Source of the DNA: RUG14515 sp045117995
GTDB lineage: Bacteria; Bacillota_I; Bacilli_A; RFN20; CAG-826
Reading direction: 5' to 3'
Length of the DNA: 64,000 bases
Assembly (NCBI GenBank): GCA_045117995.1
Contig: JBGUOH010000005.1
Location: forward strand, 17,644 to 81,643
Shown: in pieces, positions 36,364 to 44,330 of the stretch
How the letters are laid out: each line of letters begins with the position of its first letter
How positions within the stretch are numbered: position 1 is the stretch's first letter
Notes under the pieces: model-generated
Database searches by the model: none
What the model saw: only the letters and a program-made list of their open reading frames with translations
What the model was told of the DNA's origin: nothing
Program-made: the position numbers and the translations under genes

Positions 36364-36448
36364 TGGTGCGCGAGATGAGAATCGAACTCACACAGGGAAT
36401 CCTATACGCCCCTCAAACGTACGCGTCTACCAGTTCCGCCACTCGCGC
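36364..36448 (-). tRNA. tRNA-Leu (GAG)
   Basis: 85 bases with encoded CCA and a long variable arm. The acceptor GCGCGAG pairs with CTCGCGC. The anticodon stem TACGT/GCGTA encloses TTGAGGG, giving GAG. Confidence 0.93.
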
Positions 36449-36464
36449 ATCAAACTGCTTGATT

Positions 36465-36493
36465 ATTGTAAGAAATCGCAACATAAAAAACAA
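36465..36493 (-). promoter_or_regulatory. promoter of tRNA-Leu (GAG)
   Basis: On the minus strand TTGTTT (36488-36493), a 17-base spacer and TACAAT (36465-36470), 16 bases before the mature tRNA. Confidence 0.65.
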
Positions 36494-36512
36494 GAACTAT
36501 TTATAGAACATT

Positions 36513-36537
36513 AAAAAAGAGCGCTTTTTAAGCGCCC
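36513..36537 (-). terminator. terminator of the four-helix membrane protein gene
   Basis: On the minus strand GGGCGCTT pairs with AAGCGCTC (one G-T pair) and is followed by T6. Confidence 0.85.
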
Positions 36538-36560
36538 TAATTGTTATTTAATTGAATAAC

Positions 36561-37112
36561 TTATTTCTTTTTGCCTAAGAAATCAGCAGCGGTTGGTAAA
36601 ATTGCAACAACACCAGCAAGGATGAATAAAATTGCACCGATAACCCAACCAGCGCCTAATGCCCAATGGTCTTGGCTATTCCATTCATTAGCGCCAGCAA
36701 ATGCTGGAAGTGTGAAGAATAATAAGACGCCACCGACGACTAATAAGCCAACGGCGATGAGGTTTAATAAGCCTGCGAATTTTTCAAGGGCTTTAATTTT
36801 TAATAATGGTAAGACGACTCCGAGAAGGAGGATGATCATTGCTGCGAGAGCAAAAATCCAAGCAAGAAGGGCAGTAACTGCTAATTTGCCATCGAAATCA
36901 CCATTTAATGTGCCACCAAAGCCAAGAATGTTACCAGATGATTGAGCTGGTCCTTTGCCGAAAATAACAGCAACGCCGCTATACCAAGCGTTTGCTTCTC
37001 CTAAGGAGCCTGCGGTGTGGTATGTTAAGGCATGTGTAGCCATCATTAAAATGAAACCAACTGCAGCCAACGCCAAAGAAATAATTCCAGCGAATTGTAA
37101 GAATTTTTTCAT
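36561..37112 (-). CDS. four-helix membrane protein of unknown function
   Basis: Not recognised. It has 183 residues with four hydrophobic helices (about residues 5-25, 80-103, 115-138 and 150-172) and a Gly/Ser/Asn-rich loop after the first helix. The C terminus is KKK, the pattern of small tetraspan membrane proteins common in Mollicutes-like genomes. The ribosome site AAAGGAAGG lies nine bases before ATG 37112. It is a single-gene unit with its own terminator. No catalytic motif is visible. Confidence 0.65.
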   Translation of the reverse strand: MKKFLQFAGIISLALAAVGFILMMATHALTYHTAGSLGEANAWYSGVAVIFGKGPAQSSGNILGFGGTLNGDFDGKLAVTALLAWIFALAAMIILLLGVVLPLLKIKALEKFAGLLNLIAVGLLVVGGVLLFFTLPAFAGANEWNSQDHWALGAGWVIGAILFILAGVVAILPTAADFLGKKK

Positions 37113-37168
37113 TATATGTACCTTCCTTTATACATATTTATTTTAGAATTATTATTTGCTAATTCAAA

Positions 37169-37191
37169 TAAAAAAAGCACTTTGCAGTGCT
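37169..37191 (-). terminator. terminator of the GT2/NAGPA operon
   Basis: On the minus strand AGCACT pairs with AGTGCT over GCAA, followed by T7. Confidence 0.9.
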
Positions 37192-37194
37192 AAT

Positions 37195-37602
37195 TTATTC
37201 AATGGTTAGACCACGAGATTTTCTACGCTTTTCTATTATTCCTCTAATAAGAATAAATAAATATAGACCCAATCCCACAATTGTGAAGACCAACGCTAAG
37301 ACGGTATAAATCGCAACCATTGCTCTATTAGTGGTGCCATAAATTTCTAAAACACCAACGAAGATACTACGTACAGTGCACATGGCGACACCAAAATGAT
37401 AAATAGTAGCGGGAACCATGCCTGGTACTTTTTCGCTTGGCAAAAAGCGAATGGCTAAATACATACCCACGCCTAGCACAAGTGGATAAATAAACGCGCA
37501 TATCATTGAAGCATTAATAACGTTATGACTGTTTATTTCATAAATCGTGGAGAATAAGCCAATGAACAAAGTAACACCAACATAGATGTATAAGGTGCGC
37601 AT
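37195..37602 (-). CDS. small membrane protein, last gene of the GT2/NAGPA operon
   Basis: Not recognised. It has about 135 residues with four hydrophobic helices (for example TLYIYVGVTLFIGLFSTIY and YTVLALVFTIVGLGLYLFI) and a basic C terminus, IEKRRKSRG. ATG 37602, seven bases after the stop of the upstream gene, is preferred; an in-frame TTG at 37635 would overlap that gene by 26 bases. Being co-transcribed with the GT2-GtrA fusion and the NAGPA-domain protein suggests a role in surface carbohydrate, but nothing in the sequence proves it. Confidence 0.6.
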   Translation of the reverse strand: MRTLYIYVGVTLFIGLFSTIYEINSHNVINASMICAFIYPLVLGVGMYLAIRFLPSEKVPGMVPATIYHFGVAMCTVRSIFVGVLEIYGTTNRAMVAIYTVLALVFTIVGLGLYLFILIRGIIEKRRKSRGLTIE

Positions 37603-37609
37603 GACATTT

Positions 37610-38761
37610 TTAGAGATTTTTTCCGATGTAAACAATGTCGCTCACCTCCCTTTGTTGCATACGTGGTTTATCAGGTAATCCTTGAGTGGATTGATGAGGA
37701 TAGTTAATTAAGTGACTCTTATTGGTCGCGTTTCCTTCTCCATCTCCAAGATACATAGTAGCGGAGCCACCTCCATCAAGGTTATATGCTGTTTCACAGT
37801 GTAAGTCTTTCATAATATTGGCTAAGTTTAATAAGGATAACCCATAGCTAGATTTCATTCTGCCATCAGACACCACAAAGACGTAGTGGCCTGGATTAAT
37901 GATACCCATCGCGCATCTTTGATTCTTATTGCCACCCATCGCAGTGCCGACTTCATCATTTTCAGTCACAGTAATTTCGTTTTTATTAATTAAAGCCGGA
38001 CCAAAAGAGAAGACATGGTATGGATCCATCGCTCTAACTTCGTCAAAAGAAGTTTCACGTTCATCGATAATTTCAAATGTCCCATCTTTCTTAATTATTA
38101 AGTCATCTGGTTTACGACGTTCTAAGTTCTTTGTGGTTCTAATTGCCTTAGCGTCTAGGTTACCATTTCTTACAACATAACCACCCTCTTGTGAACCATA
38201 GGTATCGCCATCAATGGCGAGAAGACCTTTCTTTCTAGTGCAAATATCACTCGTTCTTTCGGTGACGTTTTGACCAAAAGTATCATGGGCTAAGCCCGCT
38301 CTAAAGTAACCTAAGTTTTTAAGACGAATATCTGCTACATAATATGTAGTGGTATCTTCAGCGTCTCTGTGTGTTGTGATATTGATATAAATATCAGGAT
38401 CAGAATAACCGCCTCTTTCAATAAAGATTGCTTCTTTGGTAAAAAGACTAGATATTTCTTCAACGGTTAATTGTTCTGGATAGTAGTCGTGAGAATATTG
38501 AGGTTGAGCAGTTGGTTGAGATGAACTATTTGAATTTTCCGAGGAATTGCTATTACCTGAATTATTTGATGATTCGTTTGGTTGGCTGCTAGAAGAGGAC
38601 GGGTTTAAAACTGGTCCAATTGGAATATTAAGATTACTATTATCAAAAGTAAAACTTACTTTTCTTGTATTTTTAGGAATGATGAAAGTATCAAGAAAAG
38701 AATAGGTCACAAAGCATGTGCCCACTAAAGTAGCGATGATTGGTAAAACAAACTTCTTCAC
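37610..38761 (-). CDS. NAGPA-domain phosphodiester glycosidase family protein
   Basis: Predicted extracellular enzyme of the phosphodiester glycosidase family (NAGPA/DUF2233), acting on sugar-1-phosphodiester bonds in polysaccharides. The N-terminal membrane anchor covers about residues 5-25. A Ser/Asn/Pro-rich linker (about 54-90) follows, and then the domain. Conserved features are GLLAIDGDTYG, FGPALI, GIINPGHYVFVVSDGR and AYNLDGGGSATMYLG near the end. Length 383. It begins at GTG 38761, whose last bases overlap the stop of the GT2 gene (GTGA), so translation is coupled. The linker resembles that of the nucleotidase lipoprotein at 14993. Confidence 0.82.
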   Translation of the reverse strand: MKKFVLPIIATLVGTCFVTYSFLDTFIIPKNTRKVSFTFDNSNLNIPIGPVLNPSSSSSQPNESSNNSGNSNSSENSNSSSQPTAQPQYSHDYYPEQLTVEEISSLFTKEAIFIERGGYSDPDIYINITTHRDAEDTTTYYVADIRLKNLGYFRAGLAHDTFGQNVTERTSDICTRKKGLLAIDGDTYGSQEGGYVVRNGNLDAKAIRTTKNLERRKPDDLIIKKDGTFEIIDERETSFDEVRAMDPYHVFSFGPALINKNEITVTENDEVGTAMGGNKNQRCAMGIINPGHYVFVVSDGRMKSSYGLSLLNLANIMKDLHCETAYNLDGGGSATMYLGDGEGNATNKSHLINYPHQSTQGLPDKPRMQQREVSDIVYIGKNL

Positions 38762-39798
38762 TCTTTCTTTCCTTTTCTAAAGACAAATAGTCTTTGAATA
38801 AGCCAACTAATAATAAACATTGTAACCTCGACAATGATTTTCGCAAGGTATTTATTCCAACCAGCTTTATCAACAAGTAACCATAAGAACAATGTGCCAC
38901 ATCCTAAAATGAACAATGCTAGGCATGCATATTTGATGATAGCGAGGAAGACGTTGTTCTTACTCTTAAACACTAACTTATAGTTAATGGTGAAATTAAC
39001 AGAAGCACTGATGATTCTAGCGATGATGTTGCACATAATTAACCAATATGGCCACTCGTTTGGAATGAGAGTTAATCCTGTATATGCTGCATAGTCCACA
39101 CCAAAGCCAATCAACGAAGAAGCAGAGAACTTAATCACTTCTTTGAAAATCTTCATTGTATCCTTGAAAGGATTGTAGTGAGTTCCAGCGTTGTTATTTA
39201 TATAAATGGTTTCAATTTTGACTTCTTTAATTTGGATTTCTCTTTTAATGGATTCTAAAAGAACATTCATTTCGTATTCATAACGATCACCTTTAACGCT
39301 AATCATCATATCTAACAAGTTAGATTTGAACGCTCTTAGACCAGTTTGAGTATCATAAATCTTATGGTGAGTGGAAATTAAGAACGATGTTCTCGCCATG
39401 AAGTTACCAAATCTACTTTTAAATGGTGCTTTCTTATCAAAGAAACGACTACCAAGAATCAAGGAATCAGCTTCTTGATTCTCGCATTCTTCACAAATGA
39501 GCATCGCATCACTCACTTTGTGTTGACCATCAGAGTCAAGGGTAACAACCACACAATCACCAAAATTATCTTTGATATATTTCATGCCATACTTTAAGGC
39601 ATAGCCTTTGCCACCGTTAGTTTCATAGCTCAAATAGTGGACTTCTTTAGGAAGTTCATTGAATACTTCGTTAAACTTTTCTCCGCTGCCATCATTAACG
39701 ACAACCACAGTAAAATCATTCTCGAGTAACTGATTAGCGACCTCGAGTAAATTAAAATCTGGTTCGTAGGATGGAACAAGGGCCACTCTTAAGTTCAT
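38758..39798 (-). CDS. GT2 glycosyltransferase fused to a GtrA-like membrane domain
   Basis: N-terminal family-2 glycosyltransferase of the dolichyl-phosphate-mannose synthase type (about residues 1-210): VALVPSYEP, VVNDGSG, TNGGKGYALKYGM, the Asp motif TLDSDGQH and a QTGLRAF segment. It would transfer a sugar from UDP/GDP-sugar to undecaprenyl phosphate. The C-terminal ~130 residues contain four helices typical of GtrA flippase-like proteins (FSASSLIGFGVDYAAYTGL, ASVNFTINYKLVF). Length 346. TATAAT lies 11 bases before ATG 39798. It is the first gene of the operon with the NAGPA protein. Confidence 0.85.
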   Translation of the reverse strand: MNLRVALVPSYEPDFNLLEVANQLLENDFTVVVVNDGSGEKFNEVFNELPKEVHYLSYETNGGKGYALKYGMKYIKDNFGDCVVVTLDSDGQHKVSDAMLICEECENQEADSLILGSRFFDKKAPFKSRFGNFMARTSFLISTHHKIYDTQTGLRAFKSNLLDMMISVKGDRYEYEMNVLLESIKREIQIKEVKIETIYINNNAGTHYNPFKDTMKIFKEVIKFSASSLIGFGVDYAAYTGLTLIPNEWPYWLIMCNIIARIISASVNFTINYKLVFKSKNNVFLAIIKYACLALFILGCGTLFLWLLVDKAGWNKYLAKIIVEVTMFIISWLIQRLFVFRKGKKE

Positions 39799-39874
39799 GC
39801 TTTGATACTATTATAAAAACCTAAAATGTACCTTAAATATGAGAGTATTGCTTTATGCATGTGATAAATATGTT

Positions 39875-39896
39875 AAAAATCGCGATATTCTCGCGA
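39875..39896 (-). terminator. terminator of mgtE-gtrA
   Basis: On the minus strand TCGCGA pairs with TCGCGA over GAATA, followed by T5. Confidence 0.8.
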
Positions 39897-39919
39897 CTTT
39901 TATCAATATTTCAATTTCC

Positions 39920-40417
39920 TTATTTACGACGGTATAGGATGTATTTTCTTGTGAAGTAGTTCCAAATAAGACCCACTAAAGTCTTAAGGAAGAACGCTAA
40001 GATGAATAACCAGAAGAGTCCTTCTAACCAATGCTTTGGTTGGAAGATATAACCAATATTGCATTCATTAATATTCATGCCCATCGTATTAGCGAATAAC
40101 ATACGGCATAATTCGTATGTGCCATAGCTTAAGCCATACGCAATAATACTTAAAACTACGAACGCAATAATAAAGCCGATTGATTTAGTAACCTTGCTAT
40201 CTTGTTTGCCTTTGAACACCCAATATGTTGATAAAATGTAGTTTAAAAACACACCGACAACGAAACCGAGTAATAAAGCGGTTGCGGATTGAGCGGCACC
40301 TGGTAAAAAGGCGAATACTTTTAAGAATAAAGATGTGGTTAAAAAGTCCGCTAATGCGCAAACCAAACCAGTAATAAGGAACTTAGTTAGTTCCCATGTA
40401 TTTTCTTTTTTGCTCAT
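39920..40417 (-). CDS. GtrA-family membrane protein
   Basis: Four-helix protein of 165 residues of the GtrA type, thought to flip undecaprenyl-linked sugars across the membrane. Features are TKFLITGLVCALADFLTTSLF at the N terminus, FLNYILSTYWVFKGKQ in the middle, and a basic C terminus TRKYILYRRK after a helix ending LVGLIWNYF. It starts three bases after the mgtE stop, with GGAC as a weak ribosome site, so it is coupled to mgtE. A second GtrA domain is fused to the GT2 protein just downstream, so the two may work on the same lipid-linked sugar. Confidence 0.85.
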   Translation of the reverse strand: MSKKENTWELTKFLITGLVCALADFLTTSLFLKVFAFLPGAAQSATALLLGFVVGVFLNYILSTYWVFKGKQDSKVTKSIGFIIAFVVLSIIAYGLSYGTYELCRMLFANTMGMNINECNIGYIFQPKHWLEGLFWLFILAFFLKTLVGLIWNYFTRKYILYRRK

Positions 40418-40420
40418 AAA

Positions 40421-41872
40421 TTAAAGTCCTAACATTGGTCCGAACGCGAAGGTCCAGAGGAGGAAGTAAGTAAGTAATGTAATGACGTCAACAAGTGTGG
40501 TGGTGAATGGGCCACAAACAACAGCTGGATCTAATTTGATCTTCTTAGCTAAGAATGGAAGCATACAAGCCACCATACGAGAAACAACCATTGCCACAAA
40601 TAATGTCGCAGAGATTAAACCAGAAACAACTAACTTAACAGCCATTGGAGATAAGTCCATGTGTAAGCTTTCTTTAACGTTATCAATGGAATCGGTAACA
40701 CCTTGGCTCACAACAACGCTTGTTTCGAAAAGAATCCAACCAAAAGCAAACACACCAATGATGGCAGCGATGCATAACGCAACGCGTAATTCTTTCCAAA
40801 GAACACGTTTGAAGTCACCTTTACCAAATTCATCAAGAGAGATAGAACGAACGATAAGAGTAGTGGTTTGACCACCAGCGTTACCGCCTGCGTCAGTTAC
40901 TAATGACATGAAGAATGATAGCAATGTTAAAGAAGCAATCGCACTTTCAAATCTAGAGATAATTAATGTTGAGAACATTTGTAAAATAATCAAAACAATA
41001 ATCCATGGTACGCATTTCATCACTAATTTGAAAACAGGTGTCTTCAAATATGGTTCATCCATGTTGGAGATTTGATTTAAGTGAGCGATATCTTCAGTCG
41101 CTTCTTCAACGATGATGTCGACCACGTCGTCGATGGTGATGATACCGATGATCTTGTTTTCGTTATTTACAACTGCCATAGCGTTAAGGTCATAACGTTT
41201 GAACATATTAGCGACTTCTTCTTGGTCATCATTAACATTACAGGTGACAAAGTCACGGTCCATGATTTCAGAAAGGACTTCGTCTTCATCTGCAAAGATT
41301 AAATCATCCAAGTTGATGGTACCCATAAGGTTACGCTTGGAGTCTCTAACGAAAACTGTATAAACGGTTTCGGCATCTTTACCACGTTTACGAATAATCT
41401 TAAGAGCGTCTTTAACTGTTAAATCGTCTTTCATATCGAGATACTCAGTGGTCATGACTGAACCAGCAGTATTCTCTTTGTAGTTTAAAAGGTTATTGAC
41501 GTCTTTTCTTAAATCAGCAGGACATGCTTTAAGAACTCTAGCCACAACATTAGCAGGCATTTCTTCCAATGTATCAACGATATCGTCAGCGAAGGAGTTC
41601 TCTAATAAGTCAATTAATTGCTTATCTGTGAAAGCATTAATGATCATCTCTTGTTGATCACTTGTGAGTTCGGTGAAGAAATCACCGGTGTATTCACTTG
41701 GAACGGTACGGAAGATATAAAGAAAAACTGCCGCATCTTCTACTTCGTCTAATGCTTCAGCAATATCGATGTTAGGAACTGTTTCAAAGATTTCTTTAAT
41801 TTCTTTGGCGTTGCGGTTCTTAACAGCGGTTAGAATACGATCAGTTAATAATTCTTCAACGATTTCTTCCAT
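40421..41872 (-). CDS. mgtE: MgtE-family magnesium transporter
   Basis: Mg2+-gated magnesium channel. The order is MgtE N-terminal superhelix (about residues 30-130, VARVLKACPADLRKD), two CBS domains (about 135-255, ending NENKIIGIITIDDVVDII), a connecting helix, and five transmembrane helices. The pore motif VTDAGGNAGGQTTTLIVR is near residue 325. At 483 residues it is slightly longer than Thermus MgtE. The ribosome site GAGGAAA is seven bases before the ATG. There is no room for a long Mg2+-sensing leader between this gene and pduL, so control is probably at the protein level. It is followed directly by gtrA. Confidence 0.94.
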   Translation of the reverse strand: MEEIVEELLTDRILTAVKNRNAKEIKEIFETVPNIDIAEALDEVEDAAVFLYIFRTVPSEYTGDFFTELTSDQQEMIINAFTDKQLIDLLENSFADDIVDTLEEMPANVVARVLKACPADLRKDVNNLLNYKENTAGSVMTTEYLDMKDDLTVKDALKIIRKRGKDAETVYTVFVRDSKRNLMGTINLDDLIFADEDEVLSEIMDRDFVTCNVNDDQEEVANMFKRYDLNAMAVVNNENKIIGIITIDDVVDIIVEEATEDIAHLNQISNMDEPYLKTPVFKLVMKCVPWIIVLIILQMFSTLIISRFESAIASLTLLSFFMSLVTDAGGNAGGQTTTLIVRSISLDEFGKGDFKRVLWKELRVALCIAAIIGVFAFGWILFETSVVVSQGVTDSIDNVKESLHMDLSPMAVKLVVSGLISATLFVAMVVSRMVACMLPFLAKKIKLDPAVVCGPFTTTLVDVITLLTYFLLWTFAFGPMLGL

Positions 41873-42001
41873 GAAAATTTCCTCGCCTTAATTTTGCACA
41901 TTAAAAAGATTATTGCAACAAAAAATAAACTTTATTTCATTTTTAATGAATTCTATGAAGAACTTTGCTAGAATACTATTCGCAAGAAAGAAGGCAATTT
42001 C

Positions 42002-42574
42002 ATGAAAGAAATTTTAGTTGAAACAAGTGCTCGTCACATCCACGTGACAGAAGAACAATTCAAAATATTATTTGGCGCTGATGCAAAATTAGAAGTCAGA
42101 GCGCCATTATCCCAACCAGGTCAATTCGTCTCATTCTCCCGTTTAGACATCGTTGGTCCAAAGAAGACAATTGCTAATGTCTCCATTCTCGGACCTTTCA
42201 GAAAAGCGGGTCAAGTCGAAGTCAGTGCTACTGATGCTAGAACATTAGGTGTTCCAGCCGTCATTAGAGAATCTGGTGATTTAGCGGGTACCCCAGGCAT
42301 CAAATTAGTTGGTCCTGCTGGTGAACTCGAATTAGCCGAAGGCTGCATCGTTGCCAAACGTCATATTCATATGACACCAGCGGATGCCAAAGAATTCGGT
42401 GTTGAAAACGGTCAAATCGTTAAATTAGAAGTTAACTGCCCAGGCAGAAGCTTAATCTTTGGTGATGTCGTTGTTCGTGTTAGAGACGACTTTGCATTAG
42501 CTTGCCACATCGATACTGATGAAAGTAACGCTGCTGGTTGCGCTGGTACAGTCTACGGTAAAATTGTTAAATAG
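42002..42574 (+). CDS. pduL: PduL-type phosphate acyltransferase (phosphotransacetylase)
   Basis: Interconverts acetyl-CoA and acetyl phosphate, feeding ATP formation through acetate kinase. The two PduL beta-barrel repeats are visible, each with a zinc-binding RHIH motif: SARHIHVTEEQ near residue 11 and AKRHIHMTPAD near 120. Length 190. It lacks the N-terminal encapsulation peptide of microcompartment PduL and no shell genes are near, so a cytosolic housekeeping role replacing Pta is likely. AGAAAGAAGG precedes the ATG; TGAATT, 17 bases and an extended TGCTAGAAT form the promoter. It is co-transcribed with a TSCPD protein. Confidence 0.9.
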   Translation: MKEILVETSARHIHVTEEQFKILFGADAKLEVRAPLSQPGQFVSFSRLDIVGPKKTIANVSILGPFRKAGQVEVSATDARTLGVPAVIRESGDLAGTPGIKLVGPAGELELAEGCIVAKRHIHMTPADAKEFGVENGQIVKLEVNCPGRSLIFGDVVVRVRDDFALACHIDTDESNAAGCAGTVYGKIVK

Positions 42575-42576
42575 TT

Positions 42577-42831
42577 ATGGCAACAATCACATTTAAACCA
42601 AATAACGTCTGCTCTAGAGAGATGATCATAGAACACGAAAATGGTGTTATCACACACGCCACAATCGTCGGTGGGTGCATGGGTAACACGCAAGGTCTAT
42701 GTCGTTTAATTGAGGGCATGAAAATCGAAGATGTGATTAATAAATTAAAAGGAATAAAGTGCCGTGGTTCTAGAACAGGCGAAACATCCTGTCCTGACCA
42801 ACTTGCAATTGGCCTAGAAAATAACAAATAA
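42577..42831 (+). CDS. TSCPD-domain small protein
   Basis: An 84-residue single-domain protein named after its SCPDQL-type motif (GETSCPDQLAIGLENN at the C terminus). It also has a conserved VGGCMGNTQGLCRLIEGM segment with two cysteines. It resembles the TIGR03905 group, related to a C-terminal extension of B12-dependent ribonucleotide reductases. The biochemical role is unknown. It starts three bases after the pduL stop and shares its transcript. The four cysteines suggest metal binding or redox chemistry. Confidence 0.82.
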   Translation: MATITFKPNNVCSREMIIEHENGVITHATIVGGCMGNTQGLCRLIEGMKIEDVINKLKGIKCRGSRTGETSCPDQLAIGLENNK

Positions 42832-42833
42832 AT

Positions 42834-42858
42834 AGCAGGCTTCAAAACCTGCTTTTTT
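42834..42858 (+). terminator. terminator of pduL-TSCPD
   Basis: AGCAGG pairs with CCTGCT over an 8-base loop, followed by T5. Confidence 0.85.
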
Positions 42859-42871
42859 CTTATCGTATTTA

Positions 42872-42899
42872 TTGCGTTATTTTTTAAATACCTTATAAT
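42872..42899 (+). promoter_or_regulatory. promoter of metK
   Basis: TTGCGT (42872-42877), a 16-base spacer and TATAAT (42894-42899). The predicted start near 42906 coincides with the first base of the riboswitch. Confidence 0.75.
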
Positions 42900-42906
42900 A
42901 GTTGTG

Positions 42907-43010
42907 CTTATCAAGAATCGCGTAGTAGAGAATGTAATAACGCGATAGCAACTCTCTTAATGGAGTAAGTGCTCTTCTCTAGCAAGGTTCCCACAACCTT
43001 GAGCGATAAG
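42907..43010 (+). ncRNA. S-box-like SAM riboswitch (SAM-I/SAM-IV superfamily)
   Basis: P1 is CTTATC (42907-42912) with GATAAG (43005-43010), followed by the S-box-like AAGA. P2 is ATCGCGT/ACGCGAT (42917-42923 with 42940-42946) with a 16-base loop. AGAGAA in that loop (42927-42932) pairs with TTCTCT (42975-42980), the pseudoknot expected of this superfamily. P3 joins GCAACTC with GAGT and TGC (42948-42972). P4 is CAAGGTT/AACCTTG (42983-42989 with 42995-43001). Topology, GCAAC and GTGCT motifs and location before metK support SAM binding. P2 is too short for the SAM-I kink-turn, which places it nearer SAM-IV or a SAM-I/IV variant. Confidence 0.8.
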
Positions 43011-43027
43011 TTGAAGGAAAAAAGAAT

Positions 43028-43060
43028 GCCCTTCCATGAATGTGGGAGGGCTTTATTTAT
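43028..43060 (+). terminator. expression-platform terminator of the metK riboswitch
   Basis: GCCCTTCC (43028-43035) pairs with GGGAGGGC (43044-43051) and is followed by TTTATTTAT. GAAGG at 43013-43017, just after P1, can instead pair with CCTTC in the 5' arm, giving an antiterminator. This predicts OFF with SAM. Confidence 0.7.
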
Positions 43061-43075
43061 ACGGAGATATATAAC

Positions 43076-44245
43076 ATGCAAAAAGAAAAGATCTTATTTA
43101 CCTCAGAATCAGTCAGTGAAGGACATCCTGATAAAGTGTGTGACCAAATCGCAGACGCTATTTTGGATGCCTGTTTAAAAGAGGATAAAAACGCTAGAGT
43201 GGCTTGCGAAGTTTTCGCCAGTAACAATTTTGTCTTAATTGGTGGTGAAATCACATGCAAGGTCCAACCAAATTACGTGCAAATCGTTAAAGATGTCTTA
43301 AAAGATATCGGTTATGATAGACCAGAACTTGGTACCGACTATCACGATGTTGAAGTTATGGTGAAGGTTAAAGAACAATCACACGATATTTCCATCGGTG
43401 TCAGTCAAAAAAGACCAGAAGATATTGGTGCGGGTGACCAAGGTATTATGTTTGGTTACGCCTCAAATGAAACAGAAGGATATATGCCTTTAGCGATTTC
43501 CATTGCCCACAAATTAGTGAGAGAAGCAACAGCACAAAGAAAAGCGGGTGTCTTTAAGCACGCTCGTCCAGATATGAAGTCACAAGTGACTATCGATTAT
43601 ACCGATCCAAACAACATTCGTATCGATACAGTTCTTATGTCCATCCAACACGATGACAATATTGATTTAAATGAATTCAAAAACTATGTTGTTGAAAACA
43701 TCATGAAGAAAGTCGCTAAATCATTTGGCTTAAACACAGACTTTAAAGTTTACTTTAACCCAACTGGCAAATTCGTCATCGGTGGTCCTACAGGTGATAC
43801 AGGCGTGACCGGTCGTAAAATTATTGTAGATACATATGGTGGCACATGCGAACACGGTGGTGGCGCCTTCTCAGGTAAAGACCCAACTAAGGTCGATAGA
43901 TCCGCTGCATACATGGCTAGATACATCGCTAAGAACCTATGCGCTGCGGGTGTGGCTAAACGCTTAAGAGTGCAACTTAGCTACGCTATCGGTGTTAACC
44001 AACCATTATCAATTAACGTGAGAACATATAAAACATCCAGTTACAGTGATGACAAGATCCTCTCCATCGTGAGAGAAGTCTTTGACTGCCGTCCTGGTAT
44101 GATTATTAAAAACTTCAACTTAACTGACCCAACATTCAAATACCATGAATTAACCAACTATGGCCATTTTGGTAGACCAGACCTTGATTTACCTTGGGAA
44201 AAGCTCGATAAAGTTGAACAAATCAAAAAGTTGTTAAATAACTAA
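43076..44245 (+). CDS. metK: S-adenosylmethionine synthetase
   Basis: Makes SAM from methionine and ATP. All signatures are present: FTSESVSEGHPDKVCDQI, GAGDQGIMFGYA, the Gly-rich GGPTGDTGVTGRKIIVDTYG and GGGAFSGKDPTKVDRSAAY. At 389 residues it is full length. ATG 43076 has CGGAGA eight bases upstream; an in-frame upstream start at 43040 lies in the terminator and is excluded. Regulation by the SAM riboswitch upstream gives end-product feedback. Confidence 0.97.
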   Translation: MQKEKILFTSESVSEGHPDKVCDQIADAILDACLKEDKNARVACEVFASNNFVLIGGEITCKVQPNYVQIVKDVLKDIGYDRPELGTDYHDVEVMVKVKEQSHDISIGVSQKRPEDIGAGDQGIMFGYASNETEGYMPLAISIAHKLVREATAQRKAGVFKHARPDMKSQVTIDYTDPNNIRIDTVLMSIQHDDNIDLNEFKNYVVENIMKKVAKSFGLNTDFKVYFNPTGKFVIGGPTGDTGVTGRKIIVDTYGGTCEHGGGAFSGKDPTKVDRSAAYMARYIAKNLCAAGVAKRLRVQLSYAIGVNQPLSINVRTYKTSSYSDDKILSIVREVFDCRPGMIIKNFNLTDPTFKYHELTNYGHFGRPDLDLPWEKLDKVEQIKKLLNN

Positions 44246-44276
44246 GACTTTTATGTATAAAGCAGAAATGTAATGG

Positions 44277-44282
44277 TATAAT
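44277..44282 (+). promoter_or_regulatory. extended -10 promoter of hpf
   Basis: TGG immediately precedes TATAAT (44277-44282). No good -35 is seen. A 42-base leader with GGAAGGAGG follows. Confidence 0.5.
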
Positions 44283-44330
44283 TAAGTTGATAGAACTTCT
44301 GTTTCATAATTTGGAAGGAGGTTACAACAT

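Noticed and set aside
42907..43075. SMK-box (SAM-III) riboswitch before metK
   Set aside because: The GGTTCCC stretch falls in the P4 hairpin. The overall P1-P4 layout, pseudoknot and terminator fit the S-box superfamily, whereas SAM-III hides the Shine-Dalgarno directly.
42969..43178. Small open frame over the metK leader
   Set aside because: It covers the riboswitch and terminator in another frame and has no family match.
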